DNA of 25,791 nucleotides from Flavobacteriales bacterium. GTDB taxonomy: Bacteria; Bacteroidota; Bacteroidia; Flavobacteriales_F; PHOS-HE28. The stretch spans positions 1-25,791 of the forward strand of contig JAGQVR010000009.1 in assembly GCA_020437875.1 (NCBI GenBank), read 5' to 3'. A program made the translations under genes and the position numbers. Under the pieces are notes generated by a model that ran no database searches, had not been told where the DNA came from, and saw only the letters and a list, made by a program, of their open reading frames with translations. Shown here one piece after another: positions 7,617-15,575 of this stretch. The first letter of the stretch is position 1, and every line of letters starts with the position of its first letter.

Positions 7617-8255
7617 TCAGTACTTCAGGGCGTAGAACAAGGTCTTGACATACTCGTTGTTCACCATCAGCAGGCCCTGCTCACTCTCCCACCATCGGTC
7701 TGCATCGTACTCCGTACTGGGCGCGCTGGCTAGGAGCACATGGATGCCACTACCTGCAAAGCGCTTCCGGAAGACCTTGCCCACACGTCGCGTATGGAAG
7801 TCGGTGGTGAGCACCACGATGGTGTCCGCGCCGATCCGTTGGGCGTGGTACAGGACACCCTGCGCTTCCTCGAAGGTGCTCGTGCCATAGGGGTAAGGAA
7901 GAATGCTCCCGGCAGGTGCTCCCGCGCGCACGGCTGCATGGCAACTGAGTTGCGCTTCGGTGAGGAGCCGTCCTTCGGCCTTCATGATGGAAGAATGATT
8001 CGAGCCTGTGGCGTAGGCGATCGGCGCCACACCCCTTTCCAGCAGGTCCGCCGCATAGGTCCCACGGTCGAAAGGCGCCCCACCGAGCACGTAGATGGCA
8101 TCGGCATGTGCGGGCGCATCGTCCTCGATCAGCAAGGCACCGAGACCATGAAGGATCCTGTACCGGGCGGCCCACGCGATCACCAACAGCAGCAGCGCGA
8201 CCGGCAGCACCACCCGCCATCCCCGGAACCTTCGTCTCTTCACGCCAGCGTCCAT
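7617..8255 (-). CDS. DUF218 (YdcF/SanA/ElyC-like) membrane-anchored protein
   Basis: The 212-aa protein has an N-terminal membrane helix (about residues 13-30, VVLPVALLLLVIAWAA) and then a DUF218 domain. Key segments are ADAIYVLGGAPFDRGTYAADLL, a central TSTFEEAQ (the conserved polar/acidic patch) and DTIVVLTTDFHTRRVGKVF. Relatives (SanA, ElyC) act in cell-envelope and peptidoglycan homeostasis, but the chemistry is unknown. The start is set at 8255: an upstream in-frame Met at 8303 would overlap the preceding gene by 38 nt, whereas 8255 leaves a 10-nt gap typical of an operon. It follows the VWA-type gene closely and is convergent with the protease, 4 nt away. Confidence 0.85.
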   Translation of the reverse strand: MDAGVKRRRFRGWRVVLPVALLLLVIAWAARYRILHGLGALLIEDDAPAHADAIYVLGGAPFDRGTYAADLLERGVAPIAYATGSNHSSIMKAEGRLLTEAQLSCHAAVRAGAPAGSILPYPYGTSTFEEAQGVLYHAQRIGADTIVVLTTDFHTRRVGKVFRKRFAGSGIHVLLASAPSTEYDADRWWESEQGLLMVNNEYVKTLFYALKY

Positions 8256-8265
8256 CGGCACGGCT

Positions 8266-10350
8266 TCAATAGGCTCCGTTCCGTCGGCGCAGGACCCACT
8301 CACACGTGAGCAATGCGAGAATGGCGAAGAAGATCCAGCGGAGACCGATCAGATCGGTTGATCCTGGATGCACATAGGAACGTGCCACAAGTCCCGGCCG
8401 AGCTTCGATCGCTTGCACAAGGGCCCCGGTGCTGCCGGGCTTCACAACGAGCCCATTGGTGCGCGCCGCGATGTCCTGCCAAAGGCCATGATCGGCCACG
8501 GTGCTCATCTGCTCGGCCGTGAGCGCCTCCACATGGATCTCGCCAGCGGCTGAATAGGACTTGCCTTCCATGGTGGTCCGGGCGCTCCAGGTGTACCCTC
8601 CGGCCGGAAGTTGGCCTACGTCCGCACGATAGCTCGATCCGCTCTGGACGAAGGCATGACTGAAGTCGCGCCCTGCCTCGTCCTTCAGGACCAGGCCGAT
8701 CTCAGCATCGCTCACCGGTGCGAAGGTGGCGTCGTAGAGTTCCGCCGTGAAGACCACACGTTCGTGCTCGTTCACTCGTGGAGCATGTTCCACCCGGAAA
8801 CGTTCCTTGTTCACCTTCAACGCGAGGAACTGCACCAGCTTGTGTACGAAGCGATCGAAGCGGGCATGGTCCCCGGACTGCTGCAGGTCGCTGATGCGCC
8901 AGCGCCAGATACCCTCTCCGGCGATCACGGCGGCACGTCCATCATGGCGTTGGTTGAAGGCGATGAGCGGATAAGCGGTGTTCACCATGCCGATCCGCTG
9001 GTTCGCCATTGCCATGGCCGAGCGGCCCAGCTCGAACTGTCCGAAGGGGACCTGGAGCGGCGGATAGCGTTCCATGGCACGCTGCTGGTCGGGATCCAGG
9101 GTGAAGAAACTGAAGTTCTTGTTCACGTTCGCTTGGGCATCGGTCAAGGAACCACGTGCGGCCGCCACGCTCACCCCCGCGTTGCGCGCGTTGAAGGCGT
9201 TGAAGTCCATGGCGCTGGTGAGGATGTAGCAGACCGGAACGCCGGCGGCATCGGCCTTTTGCAGCAGCGCTTGGATCGGATACTTGGGCGAAGGCAATCC
9301 GTGCAGGATGATGAGGTCATGACCGGACACATCGCCCGTGAACGCATCGGCATAGGCGAGTTCCGTACCGTAGCCCTCCAGTCCGGCCAAGGCCAGTCGC
9401 AAGGCGCCGAGATCCGGATGGGGAGCCGCGCCAAGCAGCAGGACCTTCTGTCGGTCATCGAGCACATCGATTAGGACGTCCAACCGATTGTTCACCTCGG
9501 TGGCCTCCCCCTCCACCGGCCGCACCAATACCGTGTACCGTTGCATACCAGCACGCTCCGGCTTCACGGTGAATGGCAACTCCACGAAGGCGTTCCGTCC
9601 GGAAAGCACGAGGTCCTTTCCGGCCACCTCCTTCCCGGCCTGCAGCACGGATACGCGTGTCGCGGCGCCACCGCTGCGGCGACCTTCCACTTTCACCAAC
9701 AGGGGCAGTTCATTCCCGAGGTAGCCGATCCGGTTGTGGTCCACCGCACGCAGGAGCAGGTCCGGTCGCACGGTGGTATCACCGAGCGCGATTGCGAAGA
9801 CCGGAACGCCCAGCTGATCCGCGGCAGCACGCGGGTCACGCCCGCGGTTGTAGATGCCATCACCATCGATGATCACGGCACCGAGGTCGGGGCCACTGAA
9901 CCGGTCATTCACCTCACGGAGAGCCTGGTCGATGTCCGTGAAGGAACCGATCTGGTCCATGTCGAGGCCTTCGGCCACCGCATCGCCATAGGTGAAGGAC
10001 CGAACTTCGAACCGGTCACCCAGCGCGTCCCGCACCCTGGCCAATTCAGCCGGATAGGTGGTCCTGATCGCAGTGGCATCGCCTGCCGCAAGGACGGACG
10101 AGGAACCATCATGCAGGATGACGACCACCGGCTTGCGCACCTCCCGGACCAGGATACGTATCATGGGCTCCAGCAGGAAGAAGGCGATCAGGGCGATCGC
10201 CAACGCACGGCAGCCGGCCAGGATCAGTGACAGGCTCCCGGAGAAGCCCTCCTTGCCTTCCGCACGTCGATAGAGCCACCAAGCCGCCACGATCCCCAAC
10301 AGCAGGCACAAAGGCGCCAGCCATAGGCTATGTGCGGTGGTCAGGGACAT
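8266..10350 (-). CDS. Membrane-anchored VWA-type protein
   Basis: The 694-aa protein has transmembrane helices near residues 8-27 and 40-62 and one near the C-terminus (LIGLRWIFFAILALLTCEWVL), leaving a large soluble middle. HDGSSS (Asp81, Ser83, Ser85) looks like the DxSxS metal site of a von Willebrand A domain, with IIDGDGIYNRG downstream. The middle (VLLLGAAPHPDLGALRLAL, then HDLIILHGLP) resembles the class I glutamine-amidotransferase-like fold seen in such envelope proteins. A beta-rich segment precedes the last helix. Function is unknown, and a protein-protein scaffold in the envelope is plausible. I prefer Met at 10350 over 10371 because it gives a clean first helix and sits 7 nt after a -7-like element. 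Probably co-transcribed with the DUF218 gene. Confidence 0.85.
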   Translation of the reverse strand: MSLTTAHSLWLAPLCLLLGIVAAWWLYRRAEGKEGFSGSLSLILAGCRALAIALIAFFLLEPMIRILVREVRKPVVVILHDGSSSVLAAGDATAIRTTYPAELARVRDALGDRFEVRSFTYGDAVAEGLDMDQIGSFTDIDQALREVNDRFSGPDLGAVIIDGDGIYNRGRDPRAAADQLGVPVFAIALGDTTVRPDLLLRAVDHNRIGYLGNELPLLVKVEGRRSGGAATRVSVLQAGKEVAGKDLVLSGRNAFVELPFTVKPERAGMQRYTVLVRPVEGEATEVNNRLDVLIDVLDDRQKVLLLGAAPHPDLGALRLALAGLEGYGTELAYADAFTGDVSGHDLIILHGLPSPKYPIQALLQKADAAGVPVCYILTSAMDFNAFNARNAGVSVAAARGSLTDAQANVNKNFSFFTLDPDQQRAMERYPPLQVPFGQFELGRSAMAMANQRIGMVNTAYPLIAFNQRHDGRAAVIAGEGIWRWRISDLQQSGDHARFDRFVHKLVQFLALKVNKERFRVEHAPRVNEHERVVFTAELYDATFAPVSDAEIGLVLKDEAGRDFSHAFVQSGSSYRADVGQLPAGGYTWSARTTMEGKSYSAAGEIHVEALTAEQMSTVADHGLWQDIAARTNGLVVKPGSTGALVQAIEARPGLVARSYVHPGSTDLIGLRWIFFAILALLTCEWVLRRRNGAY

Positions 10351-10357
10351 CGGAGTG

Positions 10358-10365
10358 CAAAGGTC
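10358..10365 (-). promoter_or_regulatory. -7-like element of the VWA-type gene
   Basis: GACCTTTG (7 of 8 to TAnnTTTG, counting the two n positions as matches) ends 7 nt before the preferred ATG at 10350. The same octamer and spacing occur before the MFS gene. No good -33 TTG is visible. Confidence 0.4.
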
Positions 10366-10413
10366 GGTCATGAAAGGCCCGTGGACCCTCCGGAACGCAG
10401 GCTGTACACCCGA

Positions 10414-11163
10414 TCAGCTCAGCATGCCACCGCAGACGCTCAGGGTCTGTCCGGTGATGTAGGCACTGAGATCACTTCCAAGGAAGACGCAGGCGTTGGC
10501 CACGTCGGTCGGGGTACCGCCGCGTTTGAGGGGGATGCCCTCGCGCCAGCCTTCCACCACCTTGGGATCCAAGGCGGCGGTCATCTCCGTCTCGATGAAA
10601 CCGGGGGCGATGGCGTTGCTGCGGATGTTGCGGCTCCCCAGCTCCTTGGCAACGCTCTTCGTGAAGCCCAGGATGGCGGCCTTGCTGGCGGCGTAGTTGG
10701 CCTGACCGGCATTGCCCTGCACGCCCACCACACTGCTCATGTTGATGATGCTACCGCTGCGCTGTTTCAACATGGTCCGGAGCACGGCCTTGGTCATATT
10801 GAACACGCTCTTCATGTTGGTGGTCATCACCGCATCGAAGTCGGCCTCGCTCATGCGCATGAGCAACTGGTCCTTGGTGATGCCGGCGTTGTTCACGAGG
10901 ATGTCGAGCTTGCCCCAGTCGGCCACGACCTTGTCCACCGCGGCCTGCGCTGCGTTGAAGTCGCCGGCATCACTTTGGATGGCCATGACCTTGCGTCCGG
11001 TATTCGCCGCCAGTTCATTCGCGAGTGCGTTCGCCTTCTCGGGGCTGCTCACGTAAGTGAAGGCCACATCGGCGCCTTCCTCCAGGAAACGTTCGACGAT
11101 GCCCTTGCCGATACCGCGGGAGCCGCCCGTGATCAGTGCCACCTTGCCTTCCAGGATACCCAT
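10414..11163 (-). CDS. fabG: 3-oxoacyl-ACP reductase
   Basis: The 249-aa short-chain dehydrogenase reduces 3-oxoacyl-ACP with NADPH in fatty-acid elongation in the cytoplasm. TGGSRGIGKGI (12-22) binds the cofactor, and NNAG is at 91-94. The catalytic residues are Ser144, Tyr157 and Lys161 (YAASK), with the conserved Asn116. Length and the C-terminus YITGQTLSVCGGM are typical of FabG. No other fab gene is in the window. It is divergent from the glycosyltransferase gene. A -7-like TACCTTCG (11201-11208) lies about 37 nt upstream. Confidence 0.95.
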   Translation of the reverse strand: MGILEGKVALITGGSRGIGKGIVERFLEEGADVAFTYVSSPEKANALANELAANTGRKVMAIQSDAGDFNAAQAAVDKVVADWGKLDILVNNAGITKDQLLMRMSEADFDAVMTTNMKSVFNMTKAVLRTMLKQRSGSIINMSSVVGVQGNAGQANYAASKAAILGFTKSVAKELGSRNIRSNAIAPGFIETEMTAALDPKVVEGWREGIPLKRGGTPTDVANACVFLGSDLSAYITGQTLSVCGGMLS

Positions 11164-11200
11164 GCCTCTTGTTCACCGAACGTTTGTTGGTCGGTCGTTG

Positions 11201-11208
11201 CGAAGGTA
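11201..11208 (-). promoter_or_regulatory. -7-like element for fabG
   Basis: TACCTTCG matches TAnnTTTG except for one base, 37 nt before the fabG ATG. This predicts an ordinary leader of roughly 30 nt. No convincing -33 TTG is present. Confidence 0.35.
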
Positions 11209-11224
11209 GCAGTTGCCGGTTGCG

Positions 11225-11232
11225 TACACTTG
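11225..11232 (+). promoter_or_regulatory. -7-like element for the GT-C-type gene
   Basis: TACACTTG matches TAnnTTTG except for one base and ends exactly 4 nt before the ATG at 11237. The same spacing is seen at the endonuclease and DODA genes. TTG at 11198-11200 is a rather distant -33 candidate. Confidence 0.4.
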
Positions 11233-11236
11233 GGCC

Positions 11237-12568
11237 ATGCGTTCCGGCCGCCTATCGCTCCTTGCCGTGGTCATCACCACCCTTGTGCTGGGGTGGACAC
11301 GCATCGAGTTCAGTGAACTACGGAGCTGGACGCCGATGAAGGTGACCCAGTGGGACGCCTTGGGCTATTACCAGTACCTGCCAGCCGTCTTCATCCACGG
11401 CGACATCGGGCGCCAGGAATGGCTCGAAGGGGTCGACAGCCTCTACCAGCTAAGCGGTGGCACGATCTACCAGGTGACCGAACTTCCGAACGGCAACCGG
11501 GCCATGAAGTATTTCTGCGGTATAGCCATCCTACAGGCACCCTTCTTCGGCATCGGGCATGTCGCTGCTGGGATCAGTGGTGCGCCCCAGGACGGCTTCT
11601 CCCCACCCTATCAATGGGCGATCGCCCTGAGCCCCCTGGTCTACTGCTTCATCGGGCTGTTGCTGCTGCGCGTGGTGCTGCTGCGCTACTTCTCCGATGC
11701 GGTGACCGCCTTGACCATCGTGCTCCTGATCCTCGCCACGAACGCCATCCAGTACATCAGCGTGGACAACGCGCAGACGCACGGCTACCTCTTCGCCCTG
11801 TATGCAGCGCAGTTGTATGCCACCATGCGCTGGCACGACCGACCGAGCAGGACCACGGCTGCCGCGGTCGGCTGCCTGATAGGTCTTGCCACGGTCTCCC
11901 GACCGACAGAAGCCCTGATGCTCTTCATTCCGGTGCTCTGGAACACGCACACCAAAGAGGCAGCGCGCGCCAAATGGACGACGGTGCGTGCGCACCGTGG
12001 TCATGTGCTGATCGCCTTCGCGTGCGGCTTCCTCGCCTTCATGCCGCAGTTGATCTATTGGAGGATCGTGACCGGAACATGGGTGTATGACGTGGGCAGC
12101 AAATGGGACTTCCTGAACCCGCACTGGCGCGTGCTGGTGGGCGGTGAAAAGGGCTGGTTCATCTACACACCGATCACGGTTCTGATGGTGGCGGGACTCT
12201 TCTTCATGCGCGGGAAGCCCTGGCGGAAGAGCGTGCTCGTCTTCACGCTGTTGAACACCTGGCTCATCATCGCCTGGCACGACTGGCATTACGGCGGCAG
12301 CTACAGCAGCCGGGCCCTGGTCCAGAGCTATGCCGTGCTGGCCCTACCCTTTGCCGCCTTGTTGGAGCGCGCGTTGGCTTCGCGCTGGAAGTGGCCAGTG
12401 CTTGCCGCGTCTGCGTACCTGCTCGGCGTGAACCTTTTCCAGATCAAGCAATACAACAACACGGTGATCCACTACGACCGCATGAACTTCGCGGCCTACC
12501 GAGCGATCTATCTGGATGCTGACCCGACGCCGGAGGACAGGGCCTTGTTAAGCCCGGAGCGGCAGTAG
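11237..12568 (+). CDS. Polytopic membrane protein, GT-C (family 39-like) glycosyltransferase
   Basis: The 443-aa protein has roughly ten hydrophobic helices, beginning LLAVVITTLVLGW. After the first helix a periplasmic loop has WDALGYYQYLPA, an Asp-bearing motif like the catalytic loop of GT-C enzymes that use polyprenyl-phosphate sugars. VSRPTEALMLFIPVL and HDWHYGGSYSSRALV also recur in this group. The likely role is sugar transfer onto envelope glycans or proteins outside the cytoplasmic membrane, with donor and acceptor unknown. The start is ATG at 11237; a TTG at 11213 in frame is less likely. The stop codon TAG is the first three bases of a 24-bp repeat shared with the end of sucD. Confidence 0.75.
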   Translation: MRSGRLSLLAVVITTLVLGWTRIEFSELRSWTPMKVTQWDALGYYQYLPAVFIHGDIGRQEWLEGVDSLYQLSGGTIYQVTELPNGNRAMKYFCGIAILQAPFFGIGHVAAGISGAPQDGFSPPYQWAIALSPLVYCFIGLLLLRVVLLRYFSDAVTALTIVLLILATNAIQYISVDNAQTHGYLFALYAAQLYATMRWHDRPSRTTAAAVGCLIGLATVSRPTEALMLFIPVLWNTHTKEAARAKWTTVRAHRGHVLIAFACGFLAFMPQLIYWRIVTGTWVYDVGSKWDFLNPHWRVLVGGEKGWFIYTPITVLMVAGLFFMRGKPWRKSVLVFTLLNTWLIIAWHDWHYGGSYSSRALVQSYAVLALPFAALLERALASRWKWPVLAASAYLLGVNLFQIKQYNNTVIHYDRMNFAAYRAIYLDADPTPEDRALLSPERQ

Positions 12569-12589
12569 CCGATCACCTCCTTCACCTTC
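12566..12589 (+). repeat. Left copy of 24-bp direct repeat (sucD 3'-end sequence)
   Basis: These 24 bases are identical to 13398-13421, the 3' end of sucD on the opposite strand. The repeat begins with the TAG stop of the glycosyltransferase gene. The bases on either side of the two copies differ (G/T before, C/G after). The two copies bracket the gene at 12607-13392. Confidence 0.9.
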
Positions 12590-12606
12590 CGAGCTAATTT
12601 GCCGGT

Positions 12607-13392
12607 ATGTTTCGAACATGCATGTTGGCTCTCTCGGTGTGTTCTATCGGGATTCATGCCCAGAGTGACGAATCGAAGCGATTCGTGCACGAGGTCCTCC
12701 AAAAGGGCGACATTCTACCAACGGAGCTGAAAGACAGCCTTATCGACAAGGACTTCAGTGTCTTGTGGACGAAGGCACCGAATTGGCTGGTCTATGGCTT
12801 CATCGGGAACGATTATCAGCGGTTGAGGATGAAACTGCTGTCCGTGATCATGGATCCTGACAATCCAAACAGGTATCATGTTTACGGCAAGGACAAGGTC
12901 AAGAACAACATCTGCGAGTTCCAAGGCGAATTCGAGATCACGAACATCCGTCGCTACAACGATATCGACTTCGGGTTGGATGAGATCTATCGGGATAGTT
13001 CGATACATGGTAGATTCCTCGTTTGTGGAACGTATCGGCTGTTAGAGGATCCAATACAGCGCTTCTCTGGAACATTCACCGGGAGCTTTGCCTCCTACTT
13101 CTACATCGACCGCAATGGAAAGGTGCGATACGATGATATCGAAGATGTAGCTGATGGTTACACGAACAACCAGTTCGTCGGAACTTGGCAGCCGTACCAC
13201 GACGGACCAACAAAACGGTGCAACTGGGGGGACTTCCGAATACCCAATGGACGAGACATGGATATCGGGGCCGGATGTTTCAGTCCAGCGGACGAATACC
13301 TAGCCAATGGGTGGCGATCTTATCGCGACGCCTATTTCGGTTCACAGAACGACAAAGCCTTCGTGATAGAGCGTGAAGAATGGTGGAGATGA
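12607..13392 (+). CDS. Secreted protein of unknown function, apparently inserted
   Basis: The 261-aa protein has a signal peptide (about 1-19, CMLALSVCSIGIHAQ). I do not recognise a named domain. Visible conserved-looking segments are RYHVYGKDKVKNNICEF, FYIDRNGKVRYDDIEDVADG, NNQFVGTW, KRCNWGDFRIPNG and DMDIGAGCFSPADEYLANGW. The sequence recalls unnamed proteins found across Flavobacteria. It is rich in aromatic and charged residues with few cysteines, and has no helices after the signal. Base and codon use (ATA, CGA, TTA, TTT) is clearly more AT-rich than its neighbours, suggesting transfer. A -7-like TAATTTG ends 5 nt before the ATG. It lies between two convergent genes and is flanked by 24-bp direct repeats. 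Confidence 0.85.
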   Translation: MFRTCMLALSVCSIGIHAQSDESKRFVHEVLQKGDILPTELKDSLIDKDFSVLWTKAPNWLVYGFIGNDYQRLRMKLLSVIMDPDNPNRYHVYGKDKVKNNICEFQGEFEITNIRRYNDIDFGLDEIYRDSSIHGRFLVCGTYRLLEDPIQRFSGTFTGSFASYFYIDRNGKVRYDDIEDVADGYTNNQFVGTWQPYHDGPTKRCNWGDFRIPNGRDMDIGAGCFSPADEYLANGWRSYRDAYFGSQNDKAFVIEREEWWR

Positions 13393-13396
13393 AGGC

Positions 13397-14266
13397 TTAG
13401 CCGATCACCTCCTTCACCTTCGCGCCGATGGTGGCCGGGCTGTCCACCACGTGGATGCCGCTCTCGCGCATCACCTTCTTCTTGGCGGCGGCGCTCTCAT
13501 CGGCACCGGAAACGATGGCTCCAGCGTGGCCCATGGTGCGGCCTTTCGGGGCGGTCTCCCCGGCGATGAATCCGATAACGGGCTTCTTGCAGTTGTCCTT
13601 GATCCATCGCGCGGCCTGGATCTCCAGGTCACCACCGATCTCGCCGATCATAACGATGGCCTTGGTCTCCGGATCGTTCGCAAAGAGTTGGATGGCCTCC
13701 AGGGTGGTGGTGCCGATGATCGGGTCGCCGCCGATGCCGATGGCCGTGGTGATGCCCAGACCCGCTTTCACCACTTGATCCGCGGCTTCGTACGTGAGCG
13801 TGCCGGACTTGCTGACGATGCCCACGGTACCCTTCTTGAACACGAAGCCGGGCATGATGCCCACCTTGCATTCCTCGGCGGTGATCACACCGGGGCAGTT
13901 GGGGCCGATCAACGTGCAATCCTTCCCACGGATGTATTCACGTGCCGTCACCATGTCCTTCACCGGGATACCCTCGGTGATGCACACGATCACCTTGATA
14001 CCGGCCTCAGCGGCTTCCATGATGGCATCGGCGGCGAAGGGTGGAGGCACGAAGATGATGCTCACGTCCGCGCCGGTCTCCTTCACCGCATCGCTAACCG
14101 TCTCGAACACGGGCCGGTCCAGGTGTTTCTGGCCGCCCTTGCCGGGGGTGACGCCACCGACCACATTCGTACCGTACTCGATCATCTGCGTGGCATGGAA
14201 GGTGCCTTCGCTGCCGGTGAATCCCTGGACGATGACCTTGCTGTTCTTGTTGACGAGTACGCTCAT
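13397..14266 (-). CDS. sucD: Succinyl-CoA ligase (ADP/GDP-forming) alpha subunit
   Basis: The 289-aa alpha subunit interconverts succinyl-CoA and succinate with substrate-level phosphorylation in the TCA cycle. VIVQGFTGSEGTFH forms the CoA-binding Rossmann motif. The active-site loop is KGRTMGHAGAIVSGA, with His247 phosphorylated during catalysis (E. coli His246). Length is the family norm. The beta subunit gene is not in the window. The last codons (K V K E V I G and most of the TAA stop) are duplicated at 12566-12589. The upstream -7-like TACTTTCG at 14295-14302 would give a leader of about 23 nt. Confidence 0.97.
   Translation of the reverse strand: MSVLVNKNSKVIVQGFTGSEGTFHATQMIEYGTNVVGGVTPGKGGQKHLDRPVFETVSDAVKETGADVSIIFVPPPFAADAIMEAAEAGIKVIVCITEGIPVKDMVTAREYIRGKDCTLIGPNCPGVITAEECKVGIMPGFVFKKGTVGIVSKSGTLTYEAADQVVKAGLGITTAIGIGGDPIIGTTTLEAIQLFANDPETKAIVMIGEIGGDLEIQAARWIKDNCKKPVIGFIAGETAPKGRTMGHAGAIVSGADESAAAKKKVMRESGIHVVDSPATIGAKVKEVIG
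13398..13421 (+). repeat. Right copy of 24-bp direct repeat, inside the 3' end of sucD
   Basis: This is the functional copy: read leftward it encodes the last six residues of SucD and two bases of its stop. It is identical to 12566-12589, with 832 bp between equivalent positions. Confidence 0.9.
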
Positions 14267-14294
14267 GGTGCTTGGTGGAAGTGTTCGGGCGGCG

Positions 14295-14302
14295 CGAAAG
14301 TA
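14295..14302 (-). promoter_or_regulatory. -7-like element for sucD
   Basis: TACTTTCG differs from TAnnTTTG at one base and lies 28 nt before the sucD ATG, in the 47-nt gap after the MFS gene. A weak call: no TTG at the -33 position. Confidence 0.3.
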
Positions 14303-14313
14303 ACCCCTGGGTG

Positions 14314-15495
14314 TTAAACGCCTGCCGCTCGCTCCCGGATGCGCTGGTAGGCCACCACATAATAGAGCGCGCCCAGCATCACCAGGCCGGAGCCGATGTA
14401 GGGCAGCATGTGGTGCACGCCATAGAGGCGACCACCGATCGCCGGGCCGACGATCCGTGCCAGTGAACCGAAGCTCTGGTTGAGACCGAGCACTCCCCCC
14501 TGTTCCCGTTGCTCCGCGTTCTTACTCAGCTGGCTGAGCAGGGTCGGTCCTAGACAGCCGTTGCCCAGGGCGAGCAGGGCGATGGAAAGGATGCTGAGCG
14601 GAAGAAAGAGCGCCGGTGGCACGAAGGCGATCAAGCTCAGTCCGGTAGCCAGGCTGATGCACCCGTAGATCATCAGGCGCTTCTCCCCGAAGGTGCGTTG
14701 CAGCCAACCGATGAGGCCGCCTTGAACGATCGCGGAAGCCACGCCCACCGCCGCGAACATCCAGCCGATCTCCTCCTTGTTCAGACCGTAATCATCGGTC
14801 CAGAACAGCGCGATGGTCATCTGCATCATGCTGAAGGCGGTGATGTAGATGAAGCTGATGAGGAACAGATCGCGGAAGCGCTCCTGCTTCAAGGCCCGGA
14901 TCGCCCCGGTGACCGGCTTCACCTGGATCCTCCGGCCAACCACCTTCTCCTGGAGCGATTCCGGCAGGAAGGCCCACACCGCCATCGTGTTGAGCAGGCA
15001 GAGGATGGCGGCACCGTAGCCGACCCATTCGATACCGAAGTGCATATAGATGAAACTGCCCATGGGCGGACCGAAGATGAAGCCCAGTCCGAAAGCAGCT
15101 CCGATCAGGCCCATCGCTTTGGCACGACCCTCCGGAGGCGTGATGTCCGTGATGTAGGCCTGCGCTGCGGTGATGTTCCCAGAGCCGACGCCCGTGAGCA
15201 TCCGTGCGGCGATCAGTAGAAAGAGGGTGTCCGCCTGGGCGAAGAGGACGTAGCTGAACGCGGAAATGCCCAGAGCCCACAGGATGATCGGACGCCGGCC
15301 GTAACGGTCGCTCATGGCCCCCCACACCGGGGTGAAGATGAACATCATCAACGAGAAGAGCGCGCCGGTGTCGCCGATCAAGGCATCGCTGGCGTTCAAC
15401 TCCCGGGCGTAGATGGGCACCACGGGGATGAAGATCCCGAAGCCCATCAGGTCTATGAAAATGGTGACGAATAGGATGAGGAGCCTGCGGTCCAT
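14314..15495 (-). CDS. MFS transporter, Tet(A)/TCR-like
   Basis: The 393-aa major facilitator has about twelve membrane helices in two halves. The loop 2-3 signature appears as GAMSDRYGRRPIIL, and the antiporter-type motif region GLGFIFGPPMGSF lies in helix 5. The start IFIDLMGFGIFIPVVPIYARE closely resembles tetracycline/H+ antiporters, but many chromosomal Bacteroidota genes of this type have unknown substrates. I would not call it a resistance gene without testing. A well-placed promoter lies directly upstream. Confidence 0.88.
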   Translation of the reverse strand: MDRRLLILFVTIFIDLMGFGIFIPVVPIYARELNASDALIGDTGALFSLMMFIFTPVWGAMSDRYGRRPIILWALGISAFSYVLFAQADTLFLLIAARMLTGVGSGNITAAQAYITDITPPEGRAKAMGLIGAAFGLGFIFGPPMGSFIYMHFGIEWVGYGAAILCLLNTMAVWAFLPESLQEKVVGRRIQVKPVTGAIRALKQERFRDLFLISFIYITAFSMMQMTIALFWTDDYGLNKEEIGWMFAAVGVASAIVQGGLIGWLQRTFGEKRLMIYGCISLATGLSLIAFVPPALFLPLSILSIALLALGNGCLGPTLLSQLSKNAEQREQGGVLGLNQSFGSLARIVGPAIGGRLYGVHHMLPYIGSGLVMLGALYYVVAYQRIRERAAGV

Positions 15496-15502
15496 GCGGG
15501 CG

Positions 15503-15532
15503 CAAAGGTCAGGCGCAATGGATCACCTTCAA
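15503..15532 (-). promoter_or_regulatory. Promoter of the MFS gene
   Basis: A -33 TTG (15530-15532) is separated by 19 nt from the -7-like GACCTTTG (15503-15510), the expected Bacteroidota spacing. The -7 ends 7 nt before the ATG, so transcription would begin close to the start codon. Confidence 0.5.
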
Positions 15533-15575
15533 CCAGTGCACACCGACGCCAGCTGCCCCAGGCAGGCCAACGGCC

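Noticed and set aside
12571..12582. GATCACCTCCTT in both repeat copies equals the 3' end of bacterial 16S rRNA (and, read leftward, a perfect Shine-Dalgarno sequence).
   Set aside because: In sucD it simply encodes K-E-V-I, and GATCACCTCC also occurs inside other coding regions here (near 16304 and 20537). It reflects codon use, not an rRNA fragment or an att site in 16S.
14314..15495. Calling the MFS gene a tetracycline resistance determinant.
   Set aside because: The resemblance is to a broad Tet/TCR-like transporter family, there is no mobile context or tetR-type regulator, and substrate cannot be read from sequence.
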